From Acanthochromis polyacanthus (Eukaryota > Chordata > Actinopteri > Pomacentridae), in contig NC_067131.1 of NCBI RefSeq assembly GCF_021347895.1, forward strand, positions 5,484,653-5,548,652: 64,000 nucleotides of DNA, in the 5' to 3' direction. Numbering within the stretch: the first letter of the stretch is position 1; the number at the start of each line of letters is the position of its first letter. Under the pieces are notes generated by a model. The model was given only the letters and a program-made list of their open reading frames with translations, was not told the DNA's origin and did not search any database. Position numbers and translations under genes: made by a program. Below are positions 37,350 to 49,300 of the stretch, in pieces.

Positions 37350-39370
37350 GCTCTAAAGAGGAAAAATTTAAGGATTTAGGATCTAAGTGACCAAAAATTG
37401 AGTTTTTCAGGTTTCAGATTGTCAAATCTGAAGATTTGTTGCTTCTTTTTGACAGGAAACTGGATGAGTTTTGATGTTGGGTTGAACACAAACAGCTCTA
37501 AAGGTGAATAAATAAATCCAAACTGTAAAAAGAGGCCGTCATAATTTACGGTTTTTAAAATCCCCTGTTGGTTTTGGACAGCATTAAACAGCTGAAAGAC
37601 ATTTCATTTCCAACATAAAACAGAGAAAAGTTCCAAATTTTTATATTTAACAAGCTTGAGCCTGTAAATGTTTGCTATTTATCTCAGTTGGGGAAGTTAA
37701 TGATTAAAAAATTCAACCAATTAAAAGTACATTAACCGATAAGGCAGAAAAAGAAGAAGGTCGTGCATGTCGGTAAATGTACGGACAAATAGAAGGAATG
37801 ACACCGATTATCTGATTACAATGGCTCCTGTGAATTGAAGTTTGCTTGTTCTAAAGAGGAAAAATGTAAAGATTAAAGATCTAAGTGACCAAATTGTAGG
37901 TTAAAATTAATTAAAATGGAGTTTTTCAGGTTCCAGATTGTCTAATATGAAGATTAGTTGAGTTCTGATGTTGGGTTCCTGGTCAGATAAAAGAAGAAGC
38001 TCTCTGAAGACGTCACCTCCAACATTTTTCACATCTTTGGTGGAATCCTGTGAATTCCTGTGAATCCTCTGTAGACACCCTGAACACAAACAGCGGTTCT
38101 CCGTTTGCTCTGACCAGAGGTGGAGTCTCACAGTGTTTGTTCTGTTCTAATAAACCTCCTCAGATACGACCCAACAGCCTCCATTTCCCATCACAACCTG
38201 TGGTCAACCATTAATGGAGGCGCCCAGACAGACACAGACAGTCTGGACAGAAGAAGGAAAACCTCAAAGCTTTCAGGACGACACTGATGTTTAGGAGAAA
38301 TGTTGACAGAAATGTTTCAGAAGATTTGAGTAAAAAAAAGGTCAAACACAAGCAACAAATTCAGTCCAAGCCTTTAAAAACATTCATCAGCAGGTTTTTC
38401 TGACCTTAAACTGGGTTTTAGGAGTCGATAAAACCTGACAGAAAGCATCTAAAGTAAAGTTAATGAGTCTCTGGTACTTCAAGGGATGAAAATTTTACAA
38501 TTTTTAAAGAATCTGGTGCAAATCAGTGAAGTTTTCATGAGATTTCTGAATAAATATCACAATTTTAAGCGTAGATTTTGTAACTTTTCCCAATGAAACC
38601 TCAAATCACACACGAGCATTTCAAGAACCACGGGAAAGATAAAAATCTTCAATTTTTTTTCTGTTTCTATGGTTTCTAGCTCTGATAAATGCTATAATTT
38701 TGGTAATTTAAAAAAGAAATTAACACGCATTTCAATTCTGTGGACGGACGCAACGAGGATCTAAAACAACGAAACACAGAGTTCAACCAGCAGGAAAAAC
38801 ACAACAAACTGTAGTAAAAAAGGTCAAACACACACAACAAATCCAGTTGTATCCTTTAAAAACATTCATCATCAGGTTTTTCTGACTTTAAATAGATTTT
38901 TAGGAGTGGATAAAATCCGACAGAAAAGATATGAAGTAAAGTTAATGAGTCTCTGCTACCTTAAGTGATGAAAACATGTCATTTTCCTTCGATATTTTCC
39001 TCTCAGCCTCTGCTGTGCTTGCCTCTCTGCTCTGTTTAAACACTGCCTGCAGTTCATCTGAAGACTCTCAATGTTTGTCACGTGACTGCTGAGGCGTCTT
39101 TGTTTCTTAGCTGTGATGAGGAGCAGAAATTTACGAAGCTGGCGCGATTTCTGAATAAATATTACAATTTTAAGCTTAGATTCGGTGAATTTTCCCAATG
39201 AAACCACACATCACATATGAGCAATGCAAGGACTGTAGGAAAGATAAAAATCTGAAGATTTTTCCTGTTTTTACAGTTTGTAGCTCTGATAAATGCTTTA
39301 ATTTTAGCAATTTTTAAAAGAGTTAACATGCCTTTCGATTCTGTGGACGGGCTTTGGGGTTCAGAGGGTT
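37350..39370. repeat. Two sets of local duplications
   Basis: Pair one is 37353-37505 and 37849-38100 (ctaaagaggaaaaat, gatctaagtgaccaaa, gagtttttcaggtt). Pair two is 38333-38760 and 38816-39352 (aacattcatca, aagttaatgagtctct, gatttctgaataaatat, attctgtggacgg). Spacings are about 496 and 483 bp. The end of pair two recurs at 59950-60035. Confidence 0.72.
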
Positions 39371-40602
39371 TAGAAAGTAGAAATCAGACACAACAAACTG
39401 CAGCACGATGAACACATGACGGTCAAGAACAACTTCACCAATTCACTGAATCACAACAGCTTCAATCAGAGATCCAGAACATCGGCGTGAAAGCAGCAGC
39501 TCTGTTTGCACTTTACTTCAAGGAGATCAAAATCTATTTCAGGTGTAAAGATTCGCAGGAATGTAGCAGAACATGGAAGTGAAAGCAGCTCTGTGCGACG
39601 AGAGATAATCATAATCATCAGAGAAAATCCTCAATATTGATCTAAATCATCTCATCAGCTCCACCTTCATGTCTTCAGGAATGTAAACCCAACGCTTGAA
39701 TGCAAACGTAAACTGCTAAAGGCCTCTGAGCTTAGTCAGAGGTTAGGTCAGGAATTCATCTCAGCTTCACTTCTCAACCTCAGATCATTACTCAGCTGAA
39801 ACAGTTACATAATTTACCAACTAATCGTGACACGTTCCCATCTGAAAACCTCCCGAGGTGCTCTGAAAGGTTGCAGGTGAACTAAACAATGTCGTCCATC
39901 CAGTTCTTGGATGTTAGCGGATGAAAAAAAAAACATTAGCGCTGTGCTTATTCTCAGTGGATGTAGCATCTTTAGCTGTAGCACGACAAAGAAAATCAAG
40001 AAAACACAAATTTAACCGGACTTCAAGTGGCCTTAGAAGCCAAGAAACTGCAAGGAATTTGAAGATTTTAAACCAAACATTGCACAAAAATCCACCAGTT
40101 TGGTATCTGTAGTCCTAATTTGGGTCTGGGCCACAGTAGTTCTAACATTAGTTAAAAACAGCCTTAAAAAATTACAAAACTTCGCTTTAATGACATTTTT
40201 GAGTCAGAAAACTACTTTTTTCTGAGTAATTTCAGTGTGAACTTGAGTTTTGTGCAGTAATTCAGGACAAACACGAGAAAACTGAGCGTAAACTCAGGTC
40301 ATATTTAGTAAACGAGGACCTTTGAGTTTTATTTTAACAGTTTTAAACTGAGATAACAGTAAACCTCTTATTTGCATAAAAGATCCGCGTCTAAATAAAC
40401 GCTGCAGGCTCAGTTTCAATGGAAAACTTTCACATATTTGCGCTTTTTCTAGTTCAGTTTTCACTCAGAAGTGAATCAGAAGCGACAGTCTGAAGCTCCG
40501 GAGACAAAAATAAAGTCATATTTCTGACTTTAAACCAGAATTGAGCAGAGAAAGTCAAAGTGCAGCTTTAAACGTCCCTGTCTGCAGCTGAGCCAGTCCT
40601 AC
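39371..40602. other. Noncoding, unassigned
   Basis: No repeat or exon is recognised; by position it would be the first intron of the minus-strand gene that starts at 40638. Confidence 0.45.
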
Positions 40603-40638
40603 CTGGTCGTCGCGGTCACCTGTGTAGGTGGAAGCCAT
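40603..40638 (-). CDS. Candidate first coding exon, gene unidentified (MASTYTGDRDDQ)
   Basis: On the minus strand an ATG in good context (CCAACATGG) opens 12 codons, MASTYTGDRDDQ, followed by a donor (CAG/GTAGGA) in phase 0. An earlier, weaker donor exists after ACACAG. The upstream 260 bases are CpG-rich, unlike the surrounding DNA, so this looks like a real promoter and first exon. I do not recognise the product. It has the same strand and phase as the ank3-like exon at 25.5 kb, so it could be another alternative ank3 start, or the start of a separate gene running left. It lies 2.5 kb beyond the 3' end of acsl5. Confidence 0.42.
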
Positions 40639-40905
40639 GTTGGAGTCCAGGTGAGTCCGGTCCAGATCCGCTTCAAACCCGGACACCAGAACGCATCCGG
40701 ACACAGCGACCCGCTGACCGACCTCAGAGCTCCGGAGGCGCCCACAGACAGCAGCTCTGACCCGCGGAGAGAACCAGGAGGAGGAGCGGAACACCGAGCA
40801 GCTGCAGCCCGATGAGGGAGACTGAAACCCGGGGAGCGAGGCGGACAGCAGGCGGCAGTAAAACCCGCAAATAGATCCGCAATAAGATCCGCAGAACTGA
40901 TCCAG
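40639..40905 (-). promoter_or_regulatory. CpG-rich promoter-like block
   Basis: This stretch is clearly richer in G, C and CpG than the flanking AT-rich DNA and sits just upstream of the candidate first exon at 40603-40638. It contains an in-frame upstream ATG at 40929 whose reading frame stays open to the exon; it has no recognisable protein features, so it is treated as leader. Confidence 0.5.
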
Positions 40906-41639
40906 GATCTGGGTGTCACCTGTGGCCATCTGACTTCTTGTAAAAGTACTAATACTGCAGTGTAGTTACTCTGTTACTAGTAAAAGTACTGCAATTACAT
41001 TTTTACTCGAGTATAAAACTATTGGTGTCAAAATGCATTTAAAGACGTATTCAGATTTTAAGATACAGTAGTGTAGAAGTACTCCATTACAAGTAAAAAT
41101 GATGGATTTAAATGTTTGCCGAGCATCAAAAATATACTAAAAGTCTATTTTATATGTGTTGTTTTTTGTGTTTATTTCTTCTTTATGAGTATTTAATCTA
41201 ATTACTGCGTCTGTAATCGTTAGTTTTTCTCTTTTAACTCCAAGATTGAAGTTTGGTCTTTAAAATAAAACACTTTAAAATAGATTTAAATCATTTATTT
41301 GTAGACTTAAAGTGAGCAGATCCTGTTTTTTTTCTGCTTGAATAATGAGTCTCTCAGTTAAACATGTCCTCAGTATCAGAGTTTCTGTTAATAATTCACA
41401 GCTTTTATTCAGGAAGTTCAACCTTTAAGTAATGAAACTGAAGCTTCACTTCCTGTAGTGTTTATACCTGAACACATGGGGGCAGCAGAGACCCAGAAAT
41501 GTACAGTTTGTTATCGCTCTAATATCTTTTACCCCTTAGAAAAGTGAAACGTTGGATATTTTAAGGAACAGAAAAGTCATTTATCCACACTGGAAAAGAA
41601 TAACCGGTTGTGGTGCATTGTGGGAACTGTATTGTTATA

Positions 41640-42770
41640 TATATATAGTGATTTTTACTTCAATAATTAACAGTTTGGGGATTAAATTCCAACAAAAATG
41701 ACAGAACATGCAGCTTTACTCATCTGTAACACCTATGACCCTACAGTGTTATTTATGTTGTGATTTTATTCAAGTAATTTACATATTAAGGACTAAAACC
41801 CCATAAAAATAAAATAAAATATGACTTTACCTGACTATAACGCATATTAAGACGCTATGTTGTTATTTATTGCATGATTTTACCAGAATAATTTACATTC
41901 TGGGGCTTAAATTACAACAAAATGACAGAAAATACAACTTTACTCATCTATAACACCTATGACCCTACAGTGTTATTTATGGTGTGATTTTATTCAAGTA
42001 ATTTACATATTTGGGGCTAAAACCCATAAAAAAATAACAAAATATGACTTCATCTGACTATAACGCATATTTAGACCCTATGTTATTTATTGCATGATTT
42101 TACCAGAATAATTTACATTCTTGAGCTTAAATTCCAACAAAATGACAGAAAACACAACTTTACTCGTCTATTACACATATCAAGACCCTATGTTGTTACT
42201 TATGGTGTGAATTGACCTGAATAACTTACATTTTGGGGAATAAATTCAAACAAAAATGACAGAAAATACAACTTTACTTGATTGCAATACATGTTAAGAC
42301 TGAGGCCCTACAGTGTTAATTACAGAGAATGCCCTACAGTATTATTTATGGTGTGATTTTACGTGAATGATTTATATTTTGGGGATTAAATACCAACATA
42401 AATGACAGAAAATATGGCTTTACTTGTCTACAATACATATGAAGACCCTGCAATGTTATTTATGGTGTGACTTTGAGTAATTTAAATTGTAGGGACTAAA
42501 ACAATAAAAACAATTTAAAAAATGTGACTTGGCTTTGCTATAATGCATATTCAGACCCTACAGTGTTATTTATGATGTGAGTTTACATGAAAAATTTACA
42601 TTTTGGGGAAATAAACCCAACAAAAATTGTGCAAAAATATGACTTTACTTGGCTATAATGCACACCGAGACCCTACAGTGTTATTAAATATGGAGAAAAA
42701 CCTAAATATTATAGTATAGCTGAGACTCTGCAGTATTAATTACAGAATAACTTGAATATTAGCTAAGACC
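41640..42770. repeat. Satellite-like array, unit about 112 bp
   Basis: The landmark gaccctacagtgttatttat or variants falls at 41737, 41851, 41961, 42073, 42184, 42303, 42331, 42444, 42554 and 42669, giving mostly 110-115-bp units. Each unit also has a bipartite centre (ataatttacattttgggg, then caaaatgacagaaaatac). Divergence between units is moderate, so the array is not young. It ends about 350 bp beyond the acsl5 poly(A) signal. Confidence 0.88.
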
Positions 42771-43140
42771 CAAGAGAATTAATAATTGTGGAGATTAACC
42801 TGAAGAAACACGGGTGCATCGTTGCTCCATTTTCTTGATGCAAATGTAAAAATAAACAACTACAAGATTATAATTTCAATATTCAACACTATGAAGTGAA
42901 TTTAAAGTATTCCTAAAGTATTTATGAAGTACAGTAGAACTTCTGCAGCAGTTAAAGGATGATTTTATCTGTTTTAAACCCAAATTAATCATCAAAAACC
43001 TCTCAGAACTTTAACGTCATCTCTATAAGGTTTGTTTTACTGAAAACATGAACTGTAGTTTATATTTTAAACTACTTTACCAGGAAGGTTTAGGAAGGAT
43101 TCGGCAGAAAGAAACACACCCAGAGTAGAGTAGTTGTTGG

Positions 43141-43146
43141 TTTATT
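43141..43146 (-). terminator. acsl5: acsl5 polyadenylation signal AATAAA
   Basis: A canonical AATAAA on the minus strand begins 46 bases after the stop codon. It is followed within about 30 bases by a GT-rich run (TGGGTGTG), as expected for a cleavage site near 43115-43125. The 3' UTR would be very short, about 70 bases. Confidence 0.75.
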
Positions 43147-43191
43147 TTGTTTATGGGATGTTGGAGTCGAGGAGTTCTTGGTTCATTGTGT

Positions 43192-43329
43192 TTATTGTAT
43201 GTCGGCGTAGAGTTTGTCGATCTGAGGCTGGAACAGAGTCTTCAGTTCAGCTCTCTTGGCCTTCAGCGTCGGTGTCAGCAGTCCGTTCTCGATGGTGAAC
43301 TGCTCTGGATGGAGGCAGATGTCCTTCAC
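43192..43329 (-). CDS. acsl5: acsl5 coding exon 20 (last)
   Basis: Encodes residues 639-683 and the TAA stop at 43192-43194. [17 protein letters not shown] contains the conserved C-terminal lysine region of adenylate-forming enzymes. Confidence 0.96.
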   Translation of the reverse strand: MKDICLHPEQFTIENGLLTPTLKAKRAELKTLFQPQIDKLYADIQ

Positions 43330-46300
43330 CTGCAACAAGAAAACACAATCCTGATAAAAGAGAGTATTTACACCTATTTTTAACCTTTGTTTAACCAAAT
43401 GTGGGGGGAAAAAACTGTGAAAATGAGGATTTGGAGTCAAAAAGAACGAGTAGTAATGCACATTTTGACCACCAGATGGCGAACAGAGATATGTTCAGTC
43501 AAATGAAAACCTGAAGTAAAATGTTATTTTAGTGTTTTTCTAAAGCTATTCCAAACCGTTAATGAGATTCAGGTCAAGCAGAGCAGATTATTTCAGAAAT
43601 AAATGGGAAAAGATGTGTACATTTGGTTGATTTGACAAATTTCTTTAACATTTTTTAATCCCAACAACAATAATAATTATAAACTCCAAGTTAACCTGAA
43701 AATAACCAACTTCCTGTTGAAGTCTTTACCTGTTCAAAGGACTTCAGTCCAGCTTCTTTTCCCAGTTTGGTCATGTCTGAAATAATGGCCTTCTTCACTT
43801 CCTGCAAACAAACAAAAAAGAAGCTTTCCGTGAACATCTCAGTCTAACTGCTGGATTTTCAATAAATGGGATTTGCAGATGTGAGCTTAAGGAGTTCTAC
43901 AGTAACTGGATGCTTTCTATGTTGATGAACAGGTTTCCTTTGCATATTTCTTTGCCAGAGCTTCAATAGAAAATTAAACACGTTTTTTCGAGTTCGTTTT
44001 GCAGAATCGGAGACAGAACATTACTGCTTTTTTGCAGAGTTCTTCGATGGATCCGTGGCAGCCGAGATCTTTGACGAAACCCGGCAGGACTTCAGGGTCG
44101 GGAACCACGATGGCAACCAGGCAGGACTGGAGAGGAAGTAATCCGATTACCAGAGGCAGAGGTTAATGTATTTACTGTAATAAAAACAGAACGTAAAGAT
44201 GCCATTTGTACCTGCAGACTGTCTCCGTGAACAAACACCTGAGCCACCGGTCCACTTCGTATGTAGACGTTCTCGATCTTCTCCGGAGCGATGTACTCGC
44301 CCTGAGCCAGCTTAAAGATGTTCTTCTTACGGTCGATAATCTTCAGAACTCCACTCTGACAGAAAAAAAACAAGTTTGACAGGAGAAATAACTGCAAATA
44401 TATAGAATTAACAGGTAAAAGTGGAACCAAAGGGAATATGTGCTGCGAAATTAGCATTAGCACGTCCACACGTTTGAATTAAATACGGCATCAAACAGCA
44501 AAAAAAAATGCTGTAAATTGACTATTTTTAGAACAATTTCTACCTCTACAGAAACAGCACAGCCATGAAGAAGTAGAGAACTTTAAAATGTCTTCTATGT
44601 TGGGTTTGAAAGTTTTCTGTTTTTCATGGAAGATGTTTTGATGCAACGTCAAATACTTTATTTAAAAGAAACTACTGTTATCTTTTTTTTTTTTGCATGA
44701 ATTTGTTTCCATTATTTGTGGTCTTATGAAGGACTTTTTAACCTTAAGCTTCCTAAAATATCAAAACTGCAGCACCTCAGTTTAGTAGTAAAAACAACTG
44801 TCAGAGCCACTAATGATCTCAAAGGATGTGAAAATGGACTCTTCTTCCAGCTCTGAAACTCTCCAATTCCACCTTAAAACCTCATTCCTCACACATTAAA
44901 TTTCCAGGACTTAAAGGGTTTCATCCCTCTGCAGGAGAATCTGCGGGTTTTCTGTCTTATTTAAGCTTATTTTCGTGGCGTGGGGAAGAAAAAAAGAAGC
45001 CGTTTCTCACTGGAAGCCATTTTCCGATGTCTCCGGTGTGAAGCCAGCCGTCTTCATCCAGAGCCTCGGCAGTTTTCTCAGGATCTTTCAGGTATCCTTT
45101 AAACACGTTTTTACCTTTAATGCAGACCTGGACAAAGAAAAGAAAAAAAAGAAGGTGAAACAGTAAGACAACATGAGATTATTGACTCTATTTAACTGAA
45201 AAATCACCAACACTAACCGGGACTAGTGGTTATTCAGCTACTGTATTTAAGTTTTGGGGTTCTTGTACTTCAAGTATCGCATTTCCTGCTACTTAATTCT
45301 ATAAATAGTGTACTTCTTACTCCACTAAAGTTATTTTATAGCTTTAATTTCTTTGCAGGTTCAGATTAAAACACAAAAATATGATTAACAAGTATATCGT
45401 GAGGTATTTTTGTTGGAAAAACACAAAGAGACGCCTTGTTTTTACATTAAGGTGAAGATTTAAGATGAAATTTACAGCAGTAAATATTAAAAATCACATT
45501 TATTTTTAGCAGCTGCAACATTTCCCTGTTCTAAAATGGATCATTGTGGGACTTTAGGTGGATATTTTATTAATTTGGAGGGAAATTCAAGAAACCAGCA
45601 GCATATTAAACATACAGAAAAAACATAAATAAGGTCTTTTCACAGGATTTCTACACTAAAGTATTGGTGCTTTTACTCTAATAAAAGATCACACTAGTTC
45701 CTCTGCCACTCTGGGAAACTTTCCAGCTTTTAATACTTTATTTTTGACATGCTCATGGTGCAATTTACGTAACACAATAAGATGACAAAAACATCGATAC
45801 GTACTCAAGTTTTGGTCTTGAAAATGTCAGACTAATATCTTAGTGTTTCGTCGATAAAATAAGTCTTGTACGTCCTGCTAACCTCGCATTAGCTGTTTCT
45901 GAGTTGACTTAAGTGTCAGAACTTCATCCATGGATGGATTTCAAACAGGAACAGAATTCACTTTACTGTCAAAAGGTGAACTAATGCAGGTTAAAAGTTG
46001 CAGTCCAAAGTTATTTGTTTTTGCATTTAGTGAAGAGTTTTCATAGCAACGAAGTCCTAAAAAAATCCACATTTCTTGGTGGATTCATGCATTTTTATTC
46101 ATTTGGGACAAAATCAGACTGAATCTAAAGTTATGTGCTTCATTTTAGTCTATTCTGGTTCGAAGGACCGAAATAAAGTTTAGTTTTTGATGCAGAGTTT
46201 AAATATACTAAACTCCACCATGTGAATTCTCATGAACTCACCTCTCCTTCACCGTTTGAAGCAAAGTAGTTCATCTCTTCAACATCCACCAACTTCACAA

Positions 46301-49300
46301 CGTTACAAGGCAGAGGAGCCCCGACATGACCTGTGAGAAAACACCATAAAAAGTTAGTTTCACCTCCTTTAAAAGAGAACATTCTGTTCAAACACAAAAC
46401 TTCACCTGAGTCATCTGCATAGTTTCTCAGTGAGGTAATCTGATCGAAAAGGTTTTGGTTGTTTTTCTGAGCTACGTACCCGATGTGGCGTCTCCTGGCA
46501 ACGTGAAGCTGCATGCGGCTGAACACTCCGTCTGACCGTAGCCCTCAAAGATCTACGAGAACCAGAGAACCCGGGTCACCGTGACAACAGGAAACAGTAC
46601 TACACCGCTCACCTCAACAAACACCAGCATTGAAACAACATCATTCTCCTTTTATTGGACCTCAGAGAACAGAACAGCACATTAGAAACCCGATATGCAA
46701 CTCAGACCCAAGAAAACCCTAAGTTTAGTGCAGTTTGTTTGGTTTTAAGGGATAATTCTGAGAAGAAGAGTACAAAAATTCCTAATGGTCAAATAAACAC
46801 TACATTTTAGCACATTTCTACACTTAAACCCCTAATTATTCATAAACATGGTACAACTTTGATTAAAACTGAGGGTTTTTTTGACCAGGAGGTTTCTTTT
46901 GGCTTGAAGACACAAACAAGCGACAAAATACACCTTTAGCCATCGTGGCAGTTTGTTTTTTTTACTAAAATCACCACATTCTGGGTCTTTCTTCAGGTTT
47001 CCACTGGAGTTTCCTCTTTGTGATGATCTTCAATCTTCATCACTCTGATCCTTCAGTTCTCCACAGATTCTGGACTCCAGCATCTTCAGATTGTTTTCTG
47101 TTCATTGTTTCTTCACCACTTTGGCTTCATGTCTCTGTGTGCTGATTCTTGGGTCATGTATCTTCCTACCAGCTCTTTGAGGTTCTTAACAGTGTCCACT
47201 GGGACTCCAGTACCTCCTTAATCCTGAAAGTTGACTTTTTCAAACTCTTTTTATTGTAAACACCAGTAATTTTTGCACCTTAGTTCTTCAACCAGCACAA
47301 TTTGCAAATTGATTTACTAATTTTCTTAAATGTAACATGTGAGCTGCTAGACACCTTGAATTTCCCCAAAGAAAGTATGTACCCAAGTATCCATCCATCC
47401 ATCATCTGTCTTTACCTCCATCCATCCATCACCACTGAAACCTTAAAAACTTGGATTTAGTTTTTACTTTTAATTATGATGTCTATTTGACCAGTAACTG
47501 ACTAGAGAACTACTGCATCGGTTATTTGCGGTTTGCAGTGTATTACAACACTCTAGAACAAGCTAAAAACTAGCAGGAACATTTAGAAGCTGAATTTTCA
47601 AAAACATATGCAACAATTTCCAGCAATACAAATAATTTCAAACCGTAAAAATGTAAAAAATATGCACAGAAATAGTTCAAATTCAACATTATCGTCTATA
47701 ATAGGGCGTCTCATTTGTCTTTTATTGCTTGTTTCCAAAAAGAAGACACCAGATGATCAATTAAAAATTTACTATTAATTGAAAACTGACATGAATTCGA
47801 ACTATTTTGGGACCTCAGAAGAACCTGTGAGGTTCCACACTGTCAGGATTATGTGTTCATTACCTGGCAACCCAGAGCAGCTCTGAGGAAGTTGAGGACA
47901 GACTGAGATATCGGTGCAGCTCCCGTCACCATGATCCGAACACGACCTCCCAGAGTCTCCTGCAGCCCAAATCCAACACATTTCCCTTTAAAGAACATGC
48001 CTTTCTACAGGATAAAGAGTTCTTTAAAGCTGAACTCGTACCTGGACTCTGTGGAAGACGAGTTTGTCCCAGATGCTGTTCTTCCTGATGATGCCGTCCT
48101 TTACTTCAGCAAATTTCTTCTCCACAGCGAAGTTCAGCAGCCATTTCTTGAAAGGTGTCGCAGCTCCGCTCTGAACCTGAAGAAAGATAAAGCTGAGATT
48201 GAAACCAGAGGTCTTCTTGTTGACTTTTGAAGCAGAACTTCAAGAAGCAGCTGAGATCACTCACCCTGTCGTAGACCCGGTTGAGGAGTCGAGGAACGAC
48301 CGGGAAAATGGTGGGCTGGAGGGCTTTCATGTCATCTGGCAGCAGCCGGATGTCGCCCTGGAAGAACCCCACCCTCGCTCCGACTCCGTACACAACCGTC
48401 TGCACAAAACACAAGAAATCATGAAAACCCAACAGACGTCCTTGTAAAGATCCTGAATGAACCTGATCCTGTCTGGACTTTACCTGTACGACCCTCTCAA
48501 ACATGTGAGCCAGAGGCAGGAAGGAGATGCTGACGTCCTGAGAGCTTGGAAAGACAGACGACTGCAGGACAGACAGAAGATCCGTTAGCATCCAGAACAT
48601 TTCAGGCAAAAAAAGAAAAAGGATCCCGTTTAAAAAACACAAACCTCAAAGGTTTTCAAGACACTGGCAGCATCTGAGACGACGTTCTCGTGAGTCAACA
48701 TGGCTCCTTTGGGGTTTCCTGAAGAAGACACAAAAGATTTCACCTCTTTGTGGCCCACAAATTTAATTTCTGTTCATGTTTAAAGCAGAACTTCAGACTT
48801 CAGTGGACAGATGAATAACCGGTCGGGATTACAGGTAACTGTGGTAAAAATAATGGAAATAATAGAACAACTTTGAATAACGGGTCAAAACAAACTAAAT
48901 GCTTAGTACAAGGTCATCTAGTTTACTTATTTATGTTTAAAGACAATTTTTCGGAGAATAGAACAGGTTATACGCTTGGAGCTCCTCGTTTCTCATAATT
49001 TTATCAGTTTTTTTATGCAGTAAATTGAAATAAGTATTTTAACTGTTTAAATATAATTTGTGCTAAATTCCACTTTATTCATTTGAAAAAGGACCATGTA
49101 CATTTATTATCATTCAAATAAATCTACCAAAAGGTTAATTTTCCATCTAAAGTCCTTTTTTTGCTGCTACTCATGCAAATTTCATAATAGCACAATATGC
49201 ACAACCGTTAAATCAACCAACATTCTAATAAAAGCCATAAAATGCAGTTAAATAACAGTAAAAACGCAGATTTATGAAGATAAAACTTGTTGGGCAAATG

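Noticed and set aside
40555..40929. In-frame upstream start giving a 124-residue protein
   Set aside because: The extra residues come from a CpG-rich leader and run past a good donor; no protein-like conservation could be seen.
1..43000. zdhhc6 and vti1a, which neighbour ACSL5 in mammals
   Set aside because: I looked for their characteristic segments (for example a DHHC motif on the plus strand) and found none; the left neighbour here appears different.
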